From Candidatus Muiribacterium halophilum (GTDB lineage Bacteria; Muiribacteriota; Muiribacteriia; Muiribacteriales; Muiribacteriaceae): a DNA stretch of 64,000 nt. The notes beneath the pieces are model-generated. The model ran no database searches and was not told the DNA's origin. It was given only the letters and a program-made list of their open reading frames with translations. Where the stretch lies: contig JALOAD010000005.1 of assembly GCA_023228995.1 (NCBI GenBank), positions 62,001 to 126,000 on the forward strand, in the 5' to 3' direction. Numbering within the stretch: the stretch's first letter is position 1; every line of letters begins with the position of its first letter. Shown here one piece after another: positions 42,442 to 52,074 of this stretch. Both the position numbers and the translations under genes were made by a program.

Positions 42442-42879
42442 CTCTGGTTAATCATAATTTCAAGTTAATATATTATACAGAAAAATCAAAAAAAATCAAA
42501 AAAAATAATACCGCATACCTTTTTTGTCTTTTAAATACATACTGTATTTAATGCTTCGCAACATCCTCGTGAGTTAGTCTATAAATTATTTTCTTTGATT
42601 ACATTATACAAAAGATTTTGATTTTTATAAAAGATTAAAAAAATATGTCTGTCAGCAATTACGAAAACTCGTTAGAAATTTTTCAATTAAAATAAAGTAT
42701 GATGGATTTTCTATAAAAAAAACAAAAACGAGATCCCGGCTCAAAATAGTACCGGGATGACATTATATTAATTTTTGTTTATTTAATCAGAAGACTCAAT
42801 TAGATGCAAAGCATTGCTAATTACCCCTCTCCATCTCACCCTTTCACCGCTTCTATACGCTTCACATACCGTTTTTTTA
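42442..42879. other. Gene-free region with transposase fragment and palindromic repeat
   Basis: This 438-base gap contains a transposase-like fragment at 42631-42686, about 85% identical to 14219-14276 (frame reading RLKKY..QQLRKLVRNFS). A GATCCCGGCTC...TACCGGGATGACA element is at 42731-42762. A TTCACCGCTTCTATACGCTTCAC phrase (42843-42865, in part) resembles sequence at 215-235 and 10790-10850. No intact gene is visible. Confidence 0.55.
42731..42762. repeat. Palindromic GATCCCGGCTC...CCGGGATGACA element
   Basis: AGATCCCGGCTCAAAATAGT followed by ACCGGGATGACA; same family as at 5730, 14793, 16979 and 59043. Confidence 0.8.
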
Positions 42880-43275
42880 TCACATAAGATCTTTAAGACT
42901 GTATTTTTTCATTATTGTATCAATACATTCATGCATTTCTACCCAAACCTTATGAGTAGAACAGTTTTCTTTATTTATACATTTATATTCATCCCTAACA
43001 CATTCAACCGGATAATCGTTTCCCTCAAGTGTTTGTATTATTTCATGAAGCAAAATTGAATCAGGAGATTTTGCAAGAATATATCCACCCTTAACACCCT
43101 GTATTGTCTTTACAATGTTATTTTTTTTTAGTTTTCTCATAATTTGCTCAAGATATCTAAGAGAAATACCTGTATTTTTGGCAATTTTTGTAAGACTAAG
43201 AGGATTTTTTTCGCCATTCACAGCTAATTCAACCAGAGCTCTTGTTCCATATCTACCTCTTGTTGATATTTTCAT
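42880..43275 (-). CDS. Rrf2-family transcriptional regulator, likely Fe-S-binding
   Basis: A 131-residue winged-helix regulator of the IscR/NsrR group. The N-terminus MKISTRGRYGTRALVELA is characteristic. Three cysteines at 92, 99 and 105 (CVRDEYKC, NKENC) match the cluster ligands of IscR, so it probably senses Fe-S status or a related redox signal. It stands alone; no isc or suf genes are adjacent. It is divergent from the RlmL-like gene, with an inverted repeat between them. Confidence 0.92.
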   Translation of the reverse strand: MKISTRGRYGTRALVELAVNGEKNPLSLTKIAKNTGISLRYLEQIMRKLKKNNIVKTIQGVKGGYILAKSPDSILLHEIIQTLEGNDYPVECVRDEYKCINKENCSTHKVWVEMHECIDTIMKKYSLKDLM

Positions 43276-43336
43276 AAAATCCTCTTCTTAAAAACTTATT
43301 TTCGATATTATAACACAATTTACAACATAATTCATC

Positions 43337-43427
43337 AAAAGAACTTAGTATAATTATTCAGAAATTTCAATCACTAATCGCCTATATCATAAATTCCAAT
43401 ACTTTTATATATTATACTAGTTCTTTT
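43337..43427. promoter_or_regulatory. Long imperfect inverted repeat between rrf2 and the rlmL-like gene
   Basis: AAAAGAACTTAGTATAAT (43337-43354) and ATTATACTAGTTCTTTT (43411-43427) are reverse complements apart from one extra base. Arms of 17-18 bases with a 56-base spacer in a divergent promoter region suggest paired regulator sites or overlapping promoters (TAGTATAAT resembles a -10 in each direction). Confidence 0.45.
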
Positions 43428-43477
43428 TTATTGATTTTATGTTATATTAAAACAAATAAAAAAAACAGGAAAACAAT

Positions 43478-44611
43478 ATGACAAAACATACTTTTATTGC
43501 AACAACAGCTTTCGGAATAGAAAAAGTAACCAAAATTGAACTTGAAAAACTAGGATTTGATAATTTAAAAACAACTGACGGAAAAATTGAGTTTGAAGGT
43601 GATTTTTCAGACATGATTCGTGCAAATCTTTGGTTGAGAAGTTCTGAAAGAGTATTGTGGAAAATAAAAGAATTCCCAGCAATAACCTTTGAAGATTTAT
43701 TCCAAGGAATGAAAAGTATAGAGTGGGAAAATATAATCCCAGAAAAAGCTCAATTTATAGTAAATGCAAAATCTGTAAAATCTCAACTTTTCAGCCTTCG
43801 TTCATGCCAATCAATCGGCAAAAAAGCAATCGCAGAAAGATTAATGAATAAATATGAAAAAGAATGGCTTGAAGAAAGCCAGGAAATATATAAAATAATA
43901 ATATCAATACTAAAAGATACAGTGACTGTATCTTTAGATACTTCAGGAGTTGGACTTCATAAACGAGGTTATAGAACAGAAAGTGCAGAAGCTCCTCTTA
44001 GAGAAACTTTGGCTGCATCTATAATTCTATTAAGCTTCTGGAGTGAAAAACGACTTTTACTTGACCCAATGTGCGGTTCAGGAACAATTCCAATAGAAGC
44101 TGCATTAATAGGTAGAAATATTGCCCCAGGACTAAAAAGAGAATTTTTATCTGAATCATGGAAGATAATACCAGAAGATTTATGGCGAAAAGAAAGGTTA
44201 AAAGCTTATGATTTGGCAAATAAAGCAGAACTCAATATATTAGGATCAGATTATGACAAAAGATCTATTGATATAGCCCAAAATAATGCAAGAAGAGCTG
44301 GAGTGGAAGATTGCATTAAATTTGAGCACAAAAAAGTTGATGATCTTTGGATAGATCAGCAATATGGAATTGTAATAACTAACCCTCCTTACGGACTTAG
44401 ACTTGGAAATTTTGAAGAAATCAATTTAACCTATATATCATTTAATAAAATTTTCAAGAAAAAAACAGGTTGGTCAATTTATGTATTATCAGCAGATAAA
44501 AAATTCCCTGATTATTTCAAAAGATCAAAACCTGATAGAATAAGAAAATTATATAATGGTAAAATTGAAACTAATCTTTATCAGTATTATGGTGATAAAC
44601 CTAGTAATTAA
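43478..44611 (+). CDS. THUMP-domain 23S rRNA guanine-N2 methyltransferase (RlmL-like)
   Basis: A 377-residue SAM-dependent RNA methyltransferase. The N-terminal ferredoxin-like/THUMP region (about 1-160) is followed by a Rossmann domain: motif I DPMCGSGTIPIEAA (about 192-205), motif IV NPPYGLRLG (about 299-307). This is the short RlmL/YpsC-type that makes m2G in 23S rRNA; the position is not certain. Monocistronic on the plus strand, with a terminator after it. Confidence 0.92.
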   Translation: MTKHTFIATTAFGIEKVTKIELEKLGFDNLKTTDGKIEFEGDFSDMIRANLWLRSSERVLWKIKEFPAITFEDLFQGMKSIEWENIIPEKAQFIVNAKSVKSQLFSLRSCQSIGKKAIAERLMNKYEKEWLEESQEIYKIIISILKDTVTVSLDTSGVGLHKRGYRTESAEAPLRETLAASIILLSFWSEKRLLLDPMCGSGTIPIEAALIGRNIAPGLKREFLSESWKIIPEDLWRKERLKAYDLANKAELNILGSDYDKRSIDIAQNNARRAGVEDCIKFEHKKVDDLWIDQQYGIVITNPPYGLRLGNFEEINLTYISFNKIFKKKTGWSIYVLSADKKFPDYFKRSKPDRIRKLYNGKIETNLYQYYGDKPSN

Positions 44612-44622
44612 TATATATAACA

Positions 44623-44656
44623 AAAGAGTAAAGCAGATTTTTCTACTTTACTCTTT
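44623..44656 (+). terminator. Bidirectional terminator between convergent genes
   Basis: Stem AAAGAGTAAAG (44623-44633) with CTTTACTCTTT (44646-44656), inner AGA/TCT pairing and a T-rich loop. It lies 11 bases after the RlmL-like stop and 25 bases from the chemoreceptor stop on the other strand. Confidence 0.88.
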
Positions 44657-44681
44657 CAAAACTTAAAAATTTCAAATTTCT

Positions 44682-46673
44682 TTAGACTTTAAATCTTCCA
44701 ACAAGATTTTCTAGCTCATTTATATTTGAATTTACGCCATTAGTAACTTCTCTAAGTTTATCAGATATTTGCATATTTTCAGCTGATATCTGTTCAATTT
44801 CCTGCATAGCTTTAGTTATTTCAACAGAACCTTGTTCTTGCTCTTTCATAGCATTTTTTATTTCAAGACTAATATTAGAAAGATTTTCCATAGCAACAAC
44901 TATTTCTTTGTTAGCTCTTTCCTCTTCTTTTGTAGCACCATTTATTTCGACAATAAGTCTAGCTACACTCTCAATCTTTCCAATAATACTTTTAAGACCT
45001 TCTCCTGCTTCATTTGCAACTTTAGAACCGATTTCAACATTAGAAGTTGCTTTGTTTATTAAATCTTCAATTTCATTAGCAGCTTCTGCCGATCTTTCTG
45101 AAAGTTTTCTAACTTCATCTGCAACAACAGCAAAACCCTTACCATGTTCACCTGCCCTTGCAGCTTCTATTGCAGCATTTAAAGCAAGTAAATTCGTTTG
45201 TTCAGAAATATCAGTTATAAGTTTTATAATATTTTTTATTTGCATAGAATTCTCTTTAATAATATTCATTGCTTTTAAAGTCTCTGTCATCTTTATACCA
45301 TTGCCTTCAGCTTCACTTTGAGATTCAACCGCAACCGAGGTAGCATTCTCAGTATTAGCAGAAACTTGTTCTATAGATGCAGAGAGTTCTTCAACAGCTG
45401 CAGTAGTCTGTGTAATAGAAGAAACTTGAGAATCAACATTATCAGATACTTTTATAGTATTAACAGAAAATTCTTCAATTGCAGCAGTAATTTCACTAAC
45501 ACTTGAAACTTGTCTTCCTGAGCTATCTTGTATAGAAAGAGTTTGTTGTTTTAAAATATTATTTTCATCATTTAATACAATCATAGTTTTTTTAACCTTT
45601 AAAATAATATCATGTATATTTCCAACAAATATATTTGAATAATCCGCAAGAGTTTTTGTTTCATCTTCTGTATCAATTTTAACTCTTCTTGTAAGATCAC
45701 CATCTCCTTCAGCAAGTTCTTTCATACCATAAACAACCATATTAATAGGTCGAACTATATTTTCAGCAATATACATAACTCCCAAAATAATAACTACAAG
45801 AACTACAATAAATATAACAACCATAATTTTTCTAACTTTATAAATATCAGCAAAAAGTTCCGATTTATTCATTGTAACCAAAACAATAGATTCTGTACCT
45901 GATAAATCAGAATATGCAAGAAATTTTTCTTCTCCCTCATGAGAATATTCAACAAAACCTCGATTATCTCTAAAAATATAATTACCAATTTCCTTCCAAG
46001 CAGGTTCATTTGTATTTTTTAAATTAACATTAAAAATCAAGGATTTATCTTTATAACTAATTAATGTACCGTTTTTATCAACCATAATCGCATAACCAGT
46101 ATTGCCAATTTTCACATTATTAACAATATCGCTAAATTTATCCAAATCCAAAGTTCCGCCAATAATACCTTTAAATTTCCCATTAACAAATATTCCTTTA
46201 ATAATAGGAAAAATAGCTTTTCCAGACGCTCTCGACAAAATAGGATTTCCTATATAAAGCTCTCTATAACCAGCTTTTATTTTTTGAAAATATTCCCTAT
46301 CTGAAAGATTTCCCTTACTTCCATCATGGCCAAGAAAATCAGCATTTTCATCAACAATATAAACAAGACTAAAATTAGAATCTTCTTTATATTTTTTTAA
46401 ATAATCAAGACTATTTTGTTTATAATCTAAAAAACCAACAATTTCATCATGAGTCGAAAGAGCTTCAATTACAGCAATTTCATGTTTTAATTCTCCTGTA
46501 ATAGCAATAAGAATATTGTCTAATTCAAGATTAAGCCTTTGCTCCAAACTACTATTGACGATTTTTTCAACATTTGACTCAATAAAAATAAAAGAAGAAA
46601 CAAACGCAACAAAAAATGCTATTGAAACATAAACTACCAATCTCCATTTAATACTTTTTTTTAAAAATTTCAT
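44682..46673 (-). CDS. Methyl-accepting chemotaxis protein (dCache sensor)
   Basis: Transmembrane chemoreceptor, 663 residues. Membrane helices are at about 12-31 and 278-303. Between them is a large periplasmic double-Cache sensor, in which [28 protein letters not shown] and [19 protein letters not shown] (in parts) are recognisable and usually bind small organic ligands. A HAMP domain follows, then the signalling hairpin with its conserved tip [20 protein letters not shown]. No other chemotaxis genes are in the window. The ligand is unknown. Confidence 0.95.
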   Translation of the reverse strand: MKFLKKSIKWRLVVYVSIAFFVAFVSSFIFIESNVEKIVNSSLEQRLNLELDNILIAITGELKHEIAVIEALSTHDEIVGFLDYKQNSLDYLKKYKEDSNFSLVYIVDENADFLGHDGSKGNLSDREYFQKIKAGYRELYIGNPILSRASGKAIFPIIKGIFVNGKFKGIIGGTLDLDKFSDIVNNVKIGNTGYAIMVDKNGTLISYKDKSLIFNVNLKNTNEPAWKEIGNYIFRDNRGFVEYSHEGEEKFLAYSDLSGTESIVLVTMNKSELFADIYKVRKIMVVIFIVVLVVIILGVMYIAENIVRPINMVVYGMKELAEGDGDLTRRVKIDTEDETKTLADYSNIFVGNIHDIILKVKKTMIVLNDENNILKQQTLSIQDSSGRQVSSVSEITAAIEEFSVNTIKVSDNVDSQVSSITQTTAAVEELSASIEQVSANTENATSVAVESQSEAEGNGIKMTETLKAMNIIKENSMQIKNIIKLITDISEQTNLLALNAAIEAARAGEHGKGFAVVADEVRKLSERSAEAANEIEDLINKATSNVEIGSKVANEAGEGLKSIIGKIESVARLIVEINGATKEEERANKEIVVAMENLSNISLEIKNAMKEQEQGSVEITKAMQEIEQISAENMQISDKLREVTNGVNSNINELENLVGRFKV

Positions 46674-46819
46674 AAATCCCCCAATAATTGGTTTCCTAGA
46701 ATTTTAACAAAACCCTACTTAATCTATCATACTATCTTTATATTATTCAATTATTTCAAAGTTATTTTTTATTAAAAAATTTGAGTTTTTTTTGTTTTTA
46801 TATTAAAATGTTCCACATT

Positions 46820-46905
46820 GTCCGAGTGGTGGAATTGGTAGACACGTATGGTTGAGGGCCATATGGTTAATAGCCTTAGGAGTTCAAATCTCCTCTCGGA
46901 CACCA
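46820..46905 (+). tRNA. tRNA-Leu (anticodon GAG)
   Basis: An 86-base class II tRNA. The acceptor stem GTCCGAG (46820-46826) pairs with CTCGGAC (46895-46901), discriminator A, and encoded CCA (46903-46905). The D arm is TGGTGGAATTGGTAGACAC, the anticodon stem is TATGG/CCATA with loop TTGAGGG (anticodon GAG), the long variable arm is leucine-type, and the T arm contains GTTCAAATC. It stands alone between the chemoreceptor and a methyltransferase gene. Confidence 0.97.
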
Positions 46906-46968
46906 TTATATACATCAAAACAAGTAATAAATTCAAAAATCAACCTATAAAACAAAAAATTCCAAATT

Positions 46969-47712
46969 TTATTTTTGGGCTACAAATATTAAAGGATAAC
47001 TTGTTTCAATATTAAATGGATTTTTGTTAAAATCTTCATAAAATTTTATATTTGTGAAACCAGCATTTATTAGCATTTTTTTAATATCTTCATATTTAAT
47101 CGGATTTAAAATAACTGAATTTTTAATAATTTCTTCACTTTCTTTTGATAAAAGTTCTTTTATTAAAAGTTCTTTTATTAAAAGTTCAGTGTTAAAATCT
47201 AATAATCCATCTTCTCTTATTTTATATTTTCTTTTAAATTTTACATTTTCATTATCTATTAAAGGAAGTGTATTTATATTTTGTTTTAATATTCGATCAT
47301 AATTTAATATCTGACAAGAAAACACACTTTTATTCTTTAAAATATTAAATATATCATTAAAAAATTTTTGAATATACTCATTTTTGGTAATATGAGAAAG
47401 TGTATTTCCAAAACATGATATTAAATCAAATTGATTATTATCAAATAATTTACCAACATTGAGCATATTTTCACATAAAAAATTTATTTCATTATCTTTT
47501 TTTTGACAGATTTTTATAAATTCTTCATCAAGATCTAAACCTGTGCAATTGAATAATCTTTTTTTCATTTCAATACATAAACTGCCTGTAGCACAACCTA
47601 AATCAAGAAATTTACCTATATTTATTTTTTCTTCACATAAAAAATCAGCTTGTCTTAAATTGAATAAAAATATATATTCATAATAACTTGCTATTGATTT
47701 ATAAAAATTCAT
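46969..47712 (-). CDS. Class I SAM-dependent methyltransferase
   Basis: A 247-residue methyltransferase with the glycine motif I in FLDLGCATGSLCIEM (about 33-47), an acidic residue ending the next strand (TGLDLDE) and motif IV-type DLISCFGNTLSH. It resembles the methyltransferase-25/11 group with small-molecule or unknown substrates. A 15-base in-frame tandem repeat (TTCTTTTATTAAAAG on the plus strand, 47155-47190) gives KELLIKELLIKELLSKE and could vary in copy number by slippage. It faces the small membrane-protein gene divergently. Confidence 0.85.
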   Translation of the reverse strand: MNFYKSIASYYEYIFLFNLRQADFLCEEKINIGKFLDLGCATGSLCIEMKKRLFNCTGLDLDEEFIKICQKKDNEINFLCENMLNVGKLFDNNQFDLISCFGNTLSHITKNEYIQKFFNDIFNILKNKSVFSCQILNYDRILKQNINTLPLIDNENVKFKRKYKIREDGLLDFNTELLIKELLIKELLSKESEEIIKNSVILNPIKYEDIKKMLINAGFTNIKFYEDFNKNPFNIETSYPLIFVAQK

Positions 47713-47787
47713 AATACTCCTTTATTTTATTTTTATGTGTAAATGATATATCATATAAGTATAATATTTTATCATAAGGAGTTTATT

Positions 47788-48081
47788 ATGGATATAAAAG
47801 AAATAGATAAAAATGAAATGATTGGTTTAATCGAAAAAAGTGCTGATATAAGCGAAAAAATTTTAAAACCAATATATTCTTTTCTACCAAATTTCATAGT
47901 TGAAATACTCGCTTCATTTACTCCATTTCATATTATACTAGCTTGTATAAGCAGATTTTCACTAGGAATTTTTATTGGTTGTACATTTCCTAATTTTTTT
48001 AAAAAGCATAGAATCAAAATATTACTTATTGCAATTATATCTGCATTACCTGTTCTTAAAAAAGTATTTTCAGATAAATAA
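47788..48081 (+). CDS. Small membrane protein of unknown function
   Basis: A 97-residue protein from the ATG at 47788, chosen because AAGGAG lies 6 bases upstream; an earlier in-frame ATG at 47743 lacks a ribosome site. The N-terminal 25 residues are charged (MDIKEIDKNEMIGLIEKSA) and the rest is hydrophobic, with probable membrane segments around 35-75 and 80-92. I do not recognise the family. Monocistronic, with a clear terminator immediately after it. Confidence 0.75.
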   Translation: MDIKEIDKNEMIGLIEKSADISEKILKPIYSFLPNFIVEILASFTPFHIILACISRFSLGIFIGCTFPNFFKKHRIKILLIAIISALPVLKKVFSDK

Positions 48082-48086
48082 ACATT

Positions 48087-48115
48087 AAAAAAGCGTACAT
48101 TTGTACGCTTTTTTT
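48087..48115 (+). terminator. Bidirectional terminator
   Basis: AAAAAAGCGTACA (48087-48099) with TGTACGCTTTTTTT (48102-48115). It serves the small membrane-protein gene and, on the other strand, overlaps the end of the P5C dehydrogenase gene. Confidence 0.9.
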
Positions 48116-49745
48116 ATTTTTCAAGCATAAATGGATATTTATAATCTTTTGGTGGATTAAAATTTTCTTTTATTGTACGAACACTCATCCATCTTAATAA
48201 ATTAAGTTTACTACCTGCTTTATCATTTGTTCCTGATGCTCTAGCACCACCAAATGGCTGTTGACCAACTACTGCACCTGTTGGTTTATCATTAATGTAA
48301 AAATTACCTGCTGTATTTTTAAGATATTTTTCCATATATACAAGTATTTCTCTATCCTGTGCAAAAATAGCTCCAGTTAATCCATAATCAGAACCTTTAT
48401 CACAAAGTTCTAATGCTTTATCAAGATTTTTTTCATCATAAATATAAATTGAAAGAACTGGTCCAAATATTTCTTCTTTCATTGTTTTAAAATCAGGCTC
48501 TTTTGCAAGAATAACTGTTGGTTCGACAAAATACCCTTTTGACTCATTGCAATTTCCACCGATTATCACTTCAGCATCTTTTGACTGTTTTGCATAATCA
48601 ATATAATTTTTTATTGTATCAAAAGATTTTTTATCAATAACTGCTCCAACAAAATTAGTAAAATCACTTACATCACCTATTTTAATATCTTTTATAAATT
48701 TTTCTAATCCTTCTCTAACTTTTTTCCATATATTTGAAGGTATAAAAGCTCTTGAAGCTGCTGAACATTTTTGTCCCTGATATTCAAAAGCTCCTCTAAT
48801 TAATGCAATTACAAGTGCATCTACATCGCTTGTTTCATGTGCAAATACAAAATCTTTACCACCTGTTTCTCCTACAATTCTAGGATAACAATGATATTTT
48901 GGAAGATTTTTTGCTATTGTTTCCCACATTCCATTAAAAACACCAGTTGAACCTGTAAAATGAATTCCCGCAAGATATTCATTATCCATAACTGGATTAC
49001 CAACTTGAGAACCAGATCCTGGTATAAAATTAATTACTCCTGAAGGAAGTCCAGCTTCCATAAGAAGTTTCATAAATAAGTAATTTGAATATACTGCTGT
49101 TGATGCAGGTTTCCATAAAACTACATTTCCACACATAGCAGGACTTGTAGGTAAGTTTCCAGCAATAGCTGTAAAATTAAATGGAGTTACTGCAAATACA
49201 AAACCTTCTAAAGGTCTATATTCTAATCTATTCCAAGAATCCTGAGTACTTTCAGGCTGATCGCTATAAATTTGAGTTAAATAATAAGCATTAAATCTTA
49301 AAAAATCAATAAGTTCACAAGCTGAATCAATTTCTGCCTGATAAGCAGTTTTGCTTTGACAAAGCATTGTAGCTGCATTTATAGTTGCTCTCCATGGTCC
49401 TGCAAGAAGCTCAGCAGCTTTTAGAAATATTGCAACTCTATGTTCCCAAGGCATTGAAGCCCATTTTTTTTGTGCTTTCACTGCTTCATTTGCTGCAAGT
49501 TTTACTTCTTTTTCTCCAGCTTTATGATAAGTTGCTAGTATATGTCCATGGTCATGAGGACAAATACAATTATCAATATTACCTGTTTTTATCTCTTTTC
49601 CACCAATTATAAGTGGAATTTCTATTTTTGAGTTTTTTAATTCTTCAAGTTTTTTTTTCAATTCAATTTTTTCTGAACTTCCTGGAGCATAACTTAAAAT
49701 TTTTTCATTTTCTGGTATTTTTACTCTAAAATAAGCATTAGACAT
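48114..49745 (-). CDS. pruA: L-glutamate gamma-semialdehyde (1-pyrroline-5-carboxylate) dehydrogenase
   Basis: NAD-dependent oxidation of glutamate semialdehyde to glutamate, the second step of proline (and arginine) breakdown. It is 543 residues from the ATG at 49745, which has a G-rich ribosome site (GGGGGG) upstream; a longer frame to 49889 would run through a terminator and is rejected. The N-terminus MSNAYFRVKIPENEKILSYAPGS (in parts) is that of the mitochondrial-type P5CDH family. Catalytic Cys lies in GQKCSAASRAF, Glu in GETGGKD, and FVEPTVILAKEP and FGGARASGTNDKAG are present. No proline dehydrogenase gene is adjacent. Confidence 0.95.
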   Translation of the reverse strand: MSNAYFRVKIPENEKILSYAPGSSEKIELKKKLEELKNSKIEIPLIIGGKEIKTGNIDNCICPHDHGHILATYHKAGEKEVKLAANEAVKAQKKWASMPWEHRVAIFLKAAELLAGPWRATINAATMLCQSKTAYQAEIDSACELIDFLRFNAYYLTQIYSDQPESTQDSWNRLEYRPLEGFVFAVTPFNFTAIAGNLPTSPAMCGNVVLWKPASTAVYSNYLFMKLLMEAGLPSGVINFIPGSGSQVGNPVMDNEYLAGIHFTGSTGVFNGMWETIAKNLPKYHCYPRIVGETGGKDFVFAHETSDVDALVIALIRGAFEYQGQKCSAASRAFIPSNIWKKVREGLEKFIKDIKIGDVSDFTNFVGAVIDKKSFDTIKNYIDYAKQSKDAEVIIGGNCNESKGYFVEPTVILAKEPDFKTMKEEIFGPVLSIYIYDEKNLDKALELCDKGSDYGLTGAIFAQDREILVYMEKYLKNTAGNFYINDKPTGAVVGQQPFGGARASGTNDKAGSKLNLLRWMSVRTIKENFNPPKDYKYPFMLEK

Positions 49746-49823
49746 AATAACCCCCCAATTTTTTTCAATATTATTATAACATAAATCATCAATTTTTTCT
49801 TGGGGTTTTTTAATATATAGTAA

Positions 49824-49854
49824 AAAAGGTCTTCTCGGGTGAAGAAGACCTTTT
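49824..49854 (-). terminator. Terminator between the ABC operon and pruA
   Basis: AAAAGGTCTTCT (49824-49835) pairs perfectly with AGAAGACCTTTT (49843-49854) around CGGGTGA, with a T run on the minus strand. It could end the peptide-transporter operon or act as an attenuator in the pruA leader, 79 bases before the pruA start. Confidence 0.85.
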
Positions 49855-49984
49855 GATAATTCCTGTTTAGTATAGGAATAACTAACCATAGATTATATCG
49901 CCAGTTTATTCTTAGAACTTTAATTTTTTTTAGAATAAATTTAAAACAAAGTTTTAGGTTAATAGGATAAGTAATGTTTGTTGG

Positions 49985-50086
49985 GTTTAACCCTAGTTTT
50001 ACTCGTAAAACTATATCGTGAGCCTAGCGAACTATCTTTTTGAAATCTTGCATTTTAAGTTTCAACAACATCGTGCATTCATGCAC
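49985..50086. repeat. Dispersed intergenic repeat (CTATATCGTGAGC family), copy 2
   Basis: Second copy of the element at 39955-40035, with the same succession of phrases and an insertion of about 20 bases between AGCGAACTATCTT and TCGTGCATTCATGCAC. It lies 8 bases after the stop of the DppF-like gene. Confidence 0.75.
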
Positions 50087-50093
50087 CAAATCT

Positions 50094-51134
50094 TTAACTA
50101 AACTCCAAATGACATGCAACAAAATGTTCAGATGACATATTTCTAATTTGCGGAGTTTCTTCTTCACATCTTTTAAAAGCATAAGGGCATCTAGTTCTAA
50201 ATGCACAACCTGTTGGAATATTAAATGGACCAGGAATATCTCCTTTAAGCCTAATTCTATAGCGTTCTCTCGCTTTAGGGTCTGGAATAGGTACAGAAGA
50301 CATCAAAGCCTTTGTATAAGGGTGTAGAGGATTTTTATATAAATCATGAGCTTTTGATATTTCAACAATTTTGCCAAGATACATAACTGCAATATTATGA
50401 GATATATATTGTACAACAGAAAGATCATGAGCAATAAATAAAAAAGTAAGTCCAAGTCTATCCTGTATTTCTTTCATAAGATTTAAAACCTGAGCTTGAA
50501 CAGATACATCTAGTGCAGATACAGGTTCATCTGCTATTATAATAGATGGATTTAATGCTAAAGCTCTTGCTATTCCAACTCTTTGTCTTTGTCCACCCGA
50601 AAACTCATGCGGATATCTATCAATAAGAGTTTTTTCAATTCCAACATTTTCAAATAATTCTATAACTTTATCTCTTCTCTCATTCTTATTACCATATTTA
50701 TGAACAATAAGCGGTTCCTCAACAATTTTTGATACTTTCATTCTAGGATTAAGAGATGCATAAGGATCTTGAAATATCATCTGAAGATTTTCTGCAATAT
50801 ATTTTCTTTGATTTTTACCTTTAGATATATTTACAGATTCATTTTTTGAAAAATCATTATATATAATATCACCTGAATCAGGTTTGTATATATTGATTAT
50901 GCTTCTACCAGTTGTGGATTTGCCACAACCTGATTCTCCAACAAGACCGAGTGTCTTACCTTTTATAAGATCAAAAAATATTCCATCAACAGCTTTTACA
51001 TAATCTTTTTTTCTGCCGAATACACCACCATATACAGGAAAGAATTTTTTTAATGCCTGTACACTTAATATTATATTATCTTTTTTATATTGATCAAAAG
51101 TTTTCATATTTTCATACTTTAAAACATCTTGCAT
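50094..51134 (-). CDS. Peptide ABC transporter ATP-binding protein (OppF/DppF-like)
   Basis: Second ATPase of a peptide/nickel-type importer, 346 residues. Walker A GESGCGKST, signature SGGQRQRVGIARAL, Walker B IIADEPVSALD and the family C-terminal cysteine cluster (CAFRTRCPYAFKRCEEE), which in OppF/DppF proteins can bind an Fe-S cluster. The start overlaps the end of the dppD-like gene by 23 bases and has AAAGG upstream. Last gene of the six-gene transporter operon. Confidence 0.93.
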   Translation of the reverse strand: MQDVLKYENMKTFDQYKKDNIILSVQALKKFFPVYGGVFGRKKDYVKAVDGIFFDLIKGKTLGLVGESGCGKSTTGRSIINIYKPDSGDIIYNDFSKNESVNISKGKNQRKYIAENLQMIFQDPYASLNPRMKVSKIVEEPLIVHKYGNKNERRDKVIELFENVGIEKTLIDRYPHEFSGGQRQRVGIARALALNPSIIIADEPVSALDVSVQAQVLNLMKEIQDRLGLTFLFIAHDLSVVQYISHNIAVMYLGKIVEISKAHDLYKNPLHPYTKALMSSVPIPDPKARERYRIRLKGDIPGPFNIPTGCAFRTRCPYAFKRCEEETPQIRNMSSEHFVACHLEFS

Positions 51135-52074
51135 AATGACCTTTCTTTATTTCTTTTAATTGTGGAACTATTTCTTTACATTTTTCATCTGCGATTTCAC
51201 ATCTTGATGCAAATGGACAACCTGAATGTTTGGTAAATATATTATCTATATTACCAGAAATATTGTATAATTTCTCATTTTTATCCATATCTATACGAGG
51301 AACTGATTTTAAAAGTCCAATTGTATATGGATGCAAAGGATTTTCAAATAATTCTTCAACACTACATTCTTCCATAACTTTACCACAATACATAACAGTA
51401 ACTCTATCACATATTTCAGCTACTACACCAAGATCATGTGTTATAAACAATAAAGTTCTTCCTTCTTTTTTTGATAATTCAACTAAAAGTTCTAATATTT
51501 GAAGCTGAATTGTAACATCAAGTGCTGTTGTAGGCTCATCAGCTATTAAAAGGTCAGGATTGCAAGATAAAGCCATAGCAGTCATAACTCTTTGTCTCAT
51601 TCCACCTGAAAAATTATGTGGATAATCATTTAATCTACCTTCAGCTTCAGTTATACCAACTTTTTTTAATATATCACATGCTTTTATTCTAGCTTGTTTT
51701 TTTGAAATTTTCTGATGAAGCACAATAGCTTCTATAATCTGTTCTCCAATACTTAATACTGGATTTAATGATGTCATAGGTTCCTGAAATATCATAGCTA
51801 TTTCATTACCTCTTATCTTCCTCATATCTTCTTCTAAAATAGAAAGTATATCTTTTCCTTTAAACTCAATTTCCCCACTAATTATTTCACCGTTTTCAGG
51901 TAATAATCTTAAAATAGAAAGTGCTGTTACAGTTTTTCCAGAACCTGATTCTCCAACTATTCCGTGAATTGTTCCTTTTTTTAAATAAATATCAAAAGAA
52001 TCTACAGCAAGTCCTTTTTTATCACCAATAGTAAATTGAGTTTTGAGATTTTTTATTTTAAGTATATTTTCCAT
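51112..52074 (-). CDS. Peptide ABC transporter ATP-binding protein (OppD/DppD-like)
   Basis: First ATPase, 320 residues. Walker [10 protein letters not shown], signature [14 protein letters not shown], Walker [12 protein letters not shown], and C-terminal cysteines in [14 protein letters not shown]. It shares one base with the permease stop at 52074 and overlaps the next ATPase, so the operon is tightly coupled. Heterodimer with the OppF-like subunit is expected. Confidence 0.94.
   Translation of the reverse strand: MENILKIKNLKTQFTIGDKKGLAVDSFDIYLKKGTIHGIVGESGSGKTVTALSILRLLPENGEIISGEIEFKGKDILSILEEDMRKIRGNEIAMIFQEPMTSLNPVLSIGEQIIEAIVLHQKISKKQARIKACDILKKVGITEAEGRLNDYPHNFSGGMRQRVMTAMALSCNPDLLIADEPTTALDVTIQLQILELLVELSKKEGRTLLFITHDLGVVAEICDRVTVMYCGKVMEECSVEELFENPLHPYTIGLLKSVPRIDMDKNEKLYNISGNIDNIFTKHSGCPFASRCEIADEKCKEIVPQLKEIKKGHYARCFKV

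Noticed and set aside
49746-49889. N-terminal extension of P5C dehydrogenase (48 extra residues)
   Set aside because: The extension would translate a transcription terminator and has no family similarity, while the ATG at 49745 has a strong ribosome site and matches the family start.
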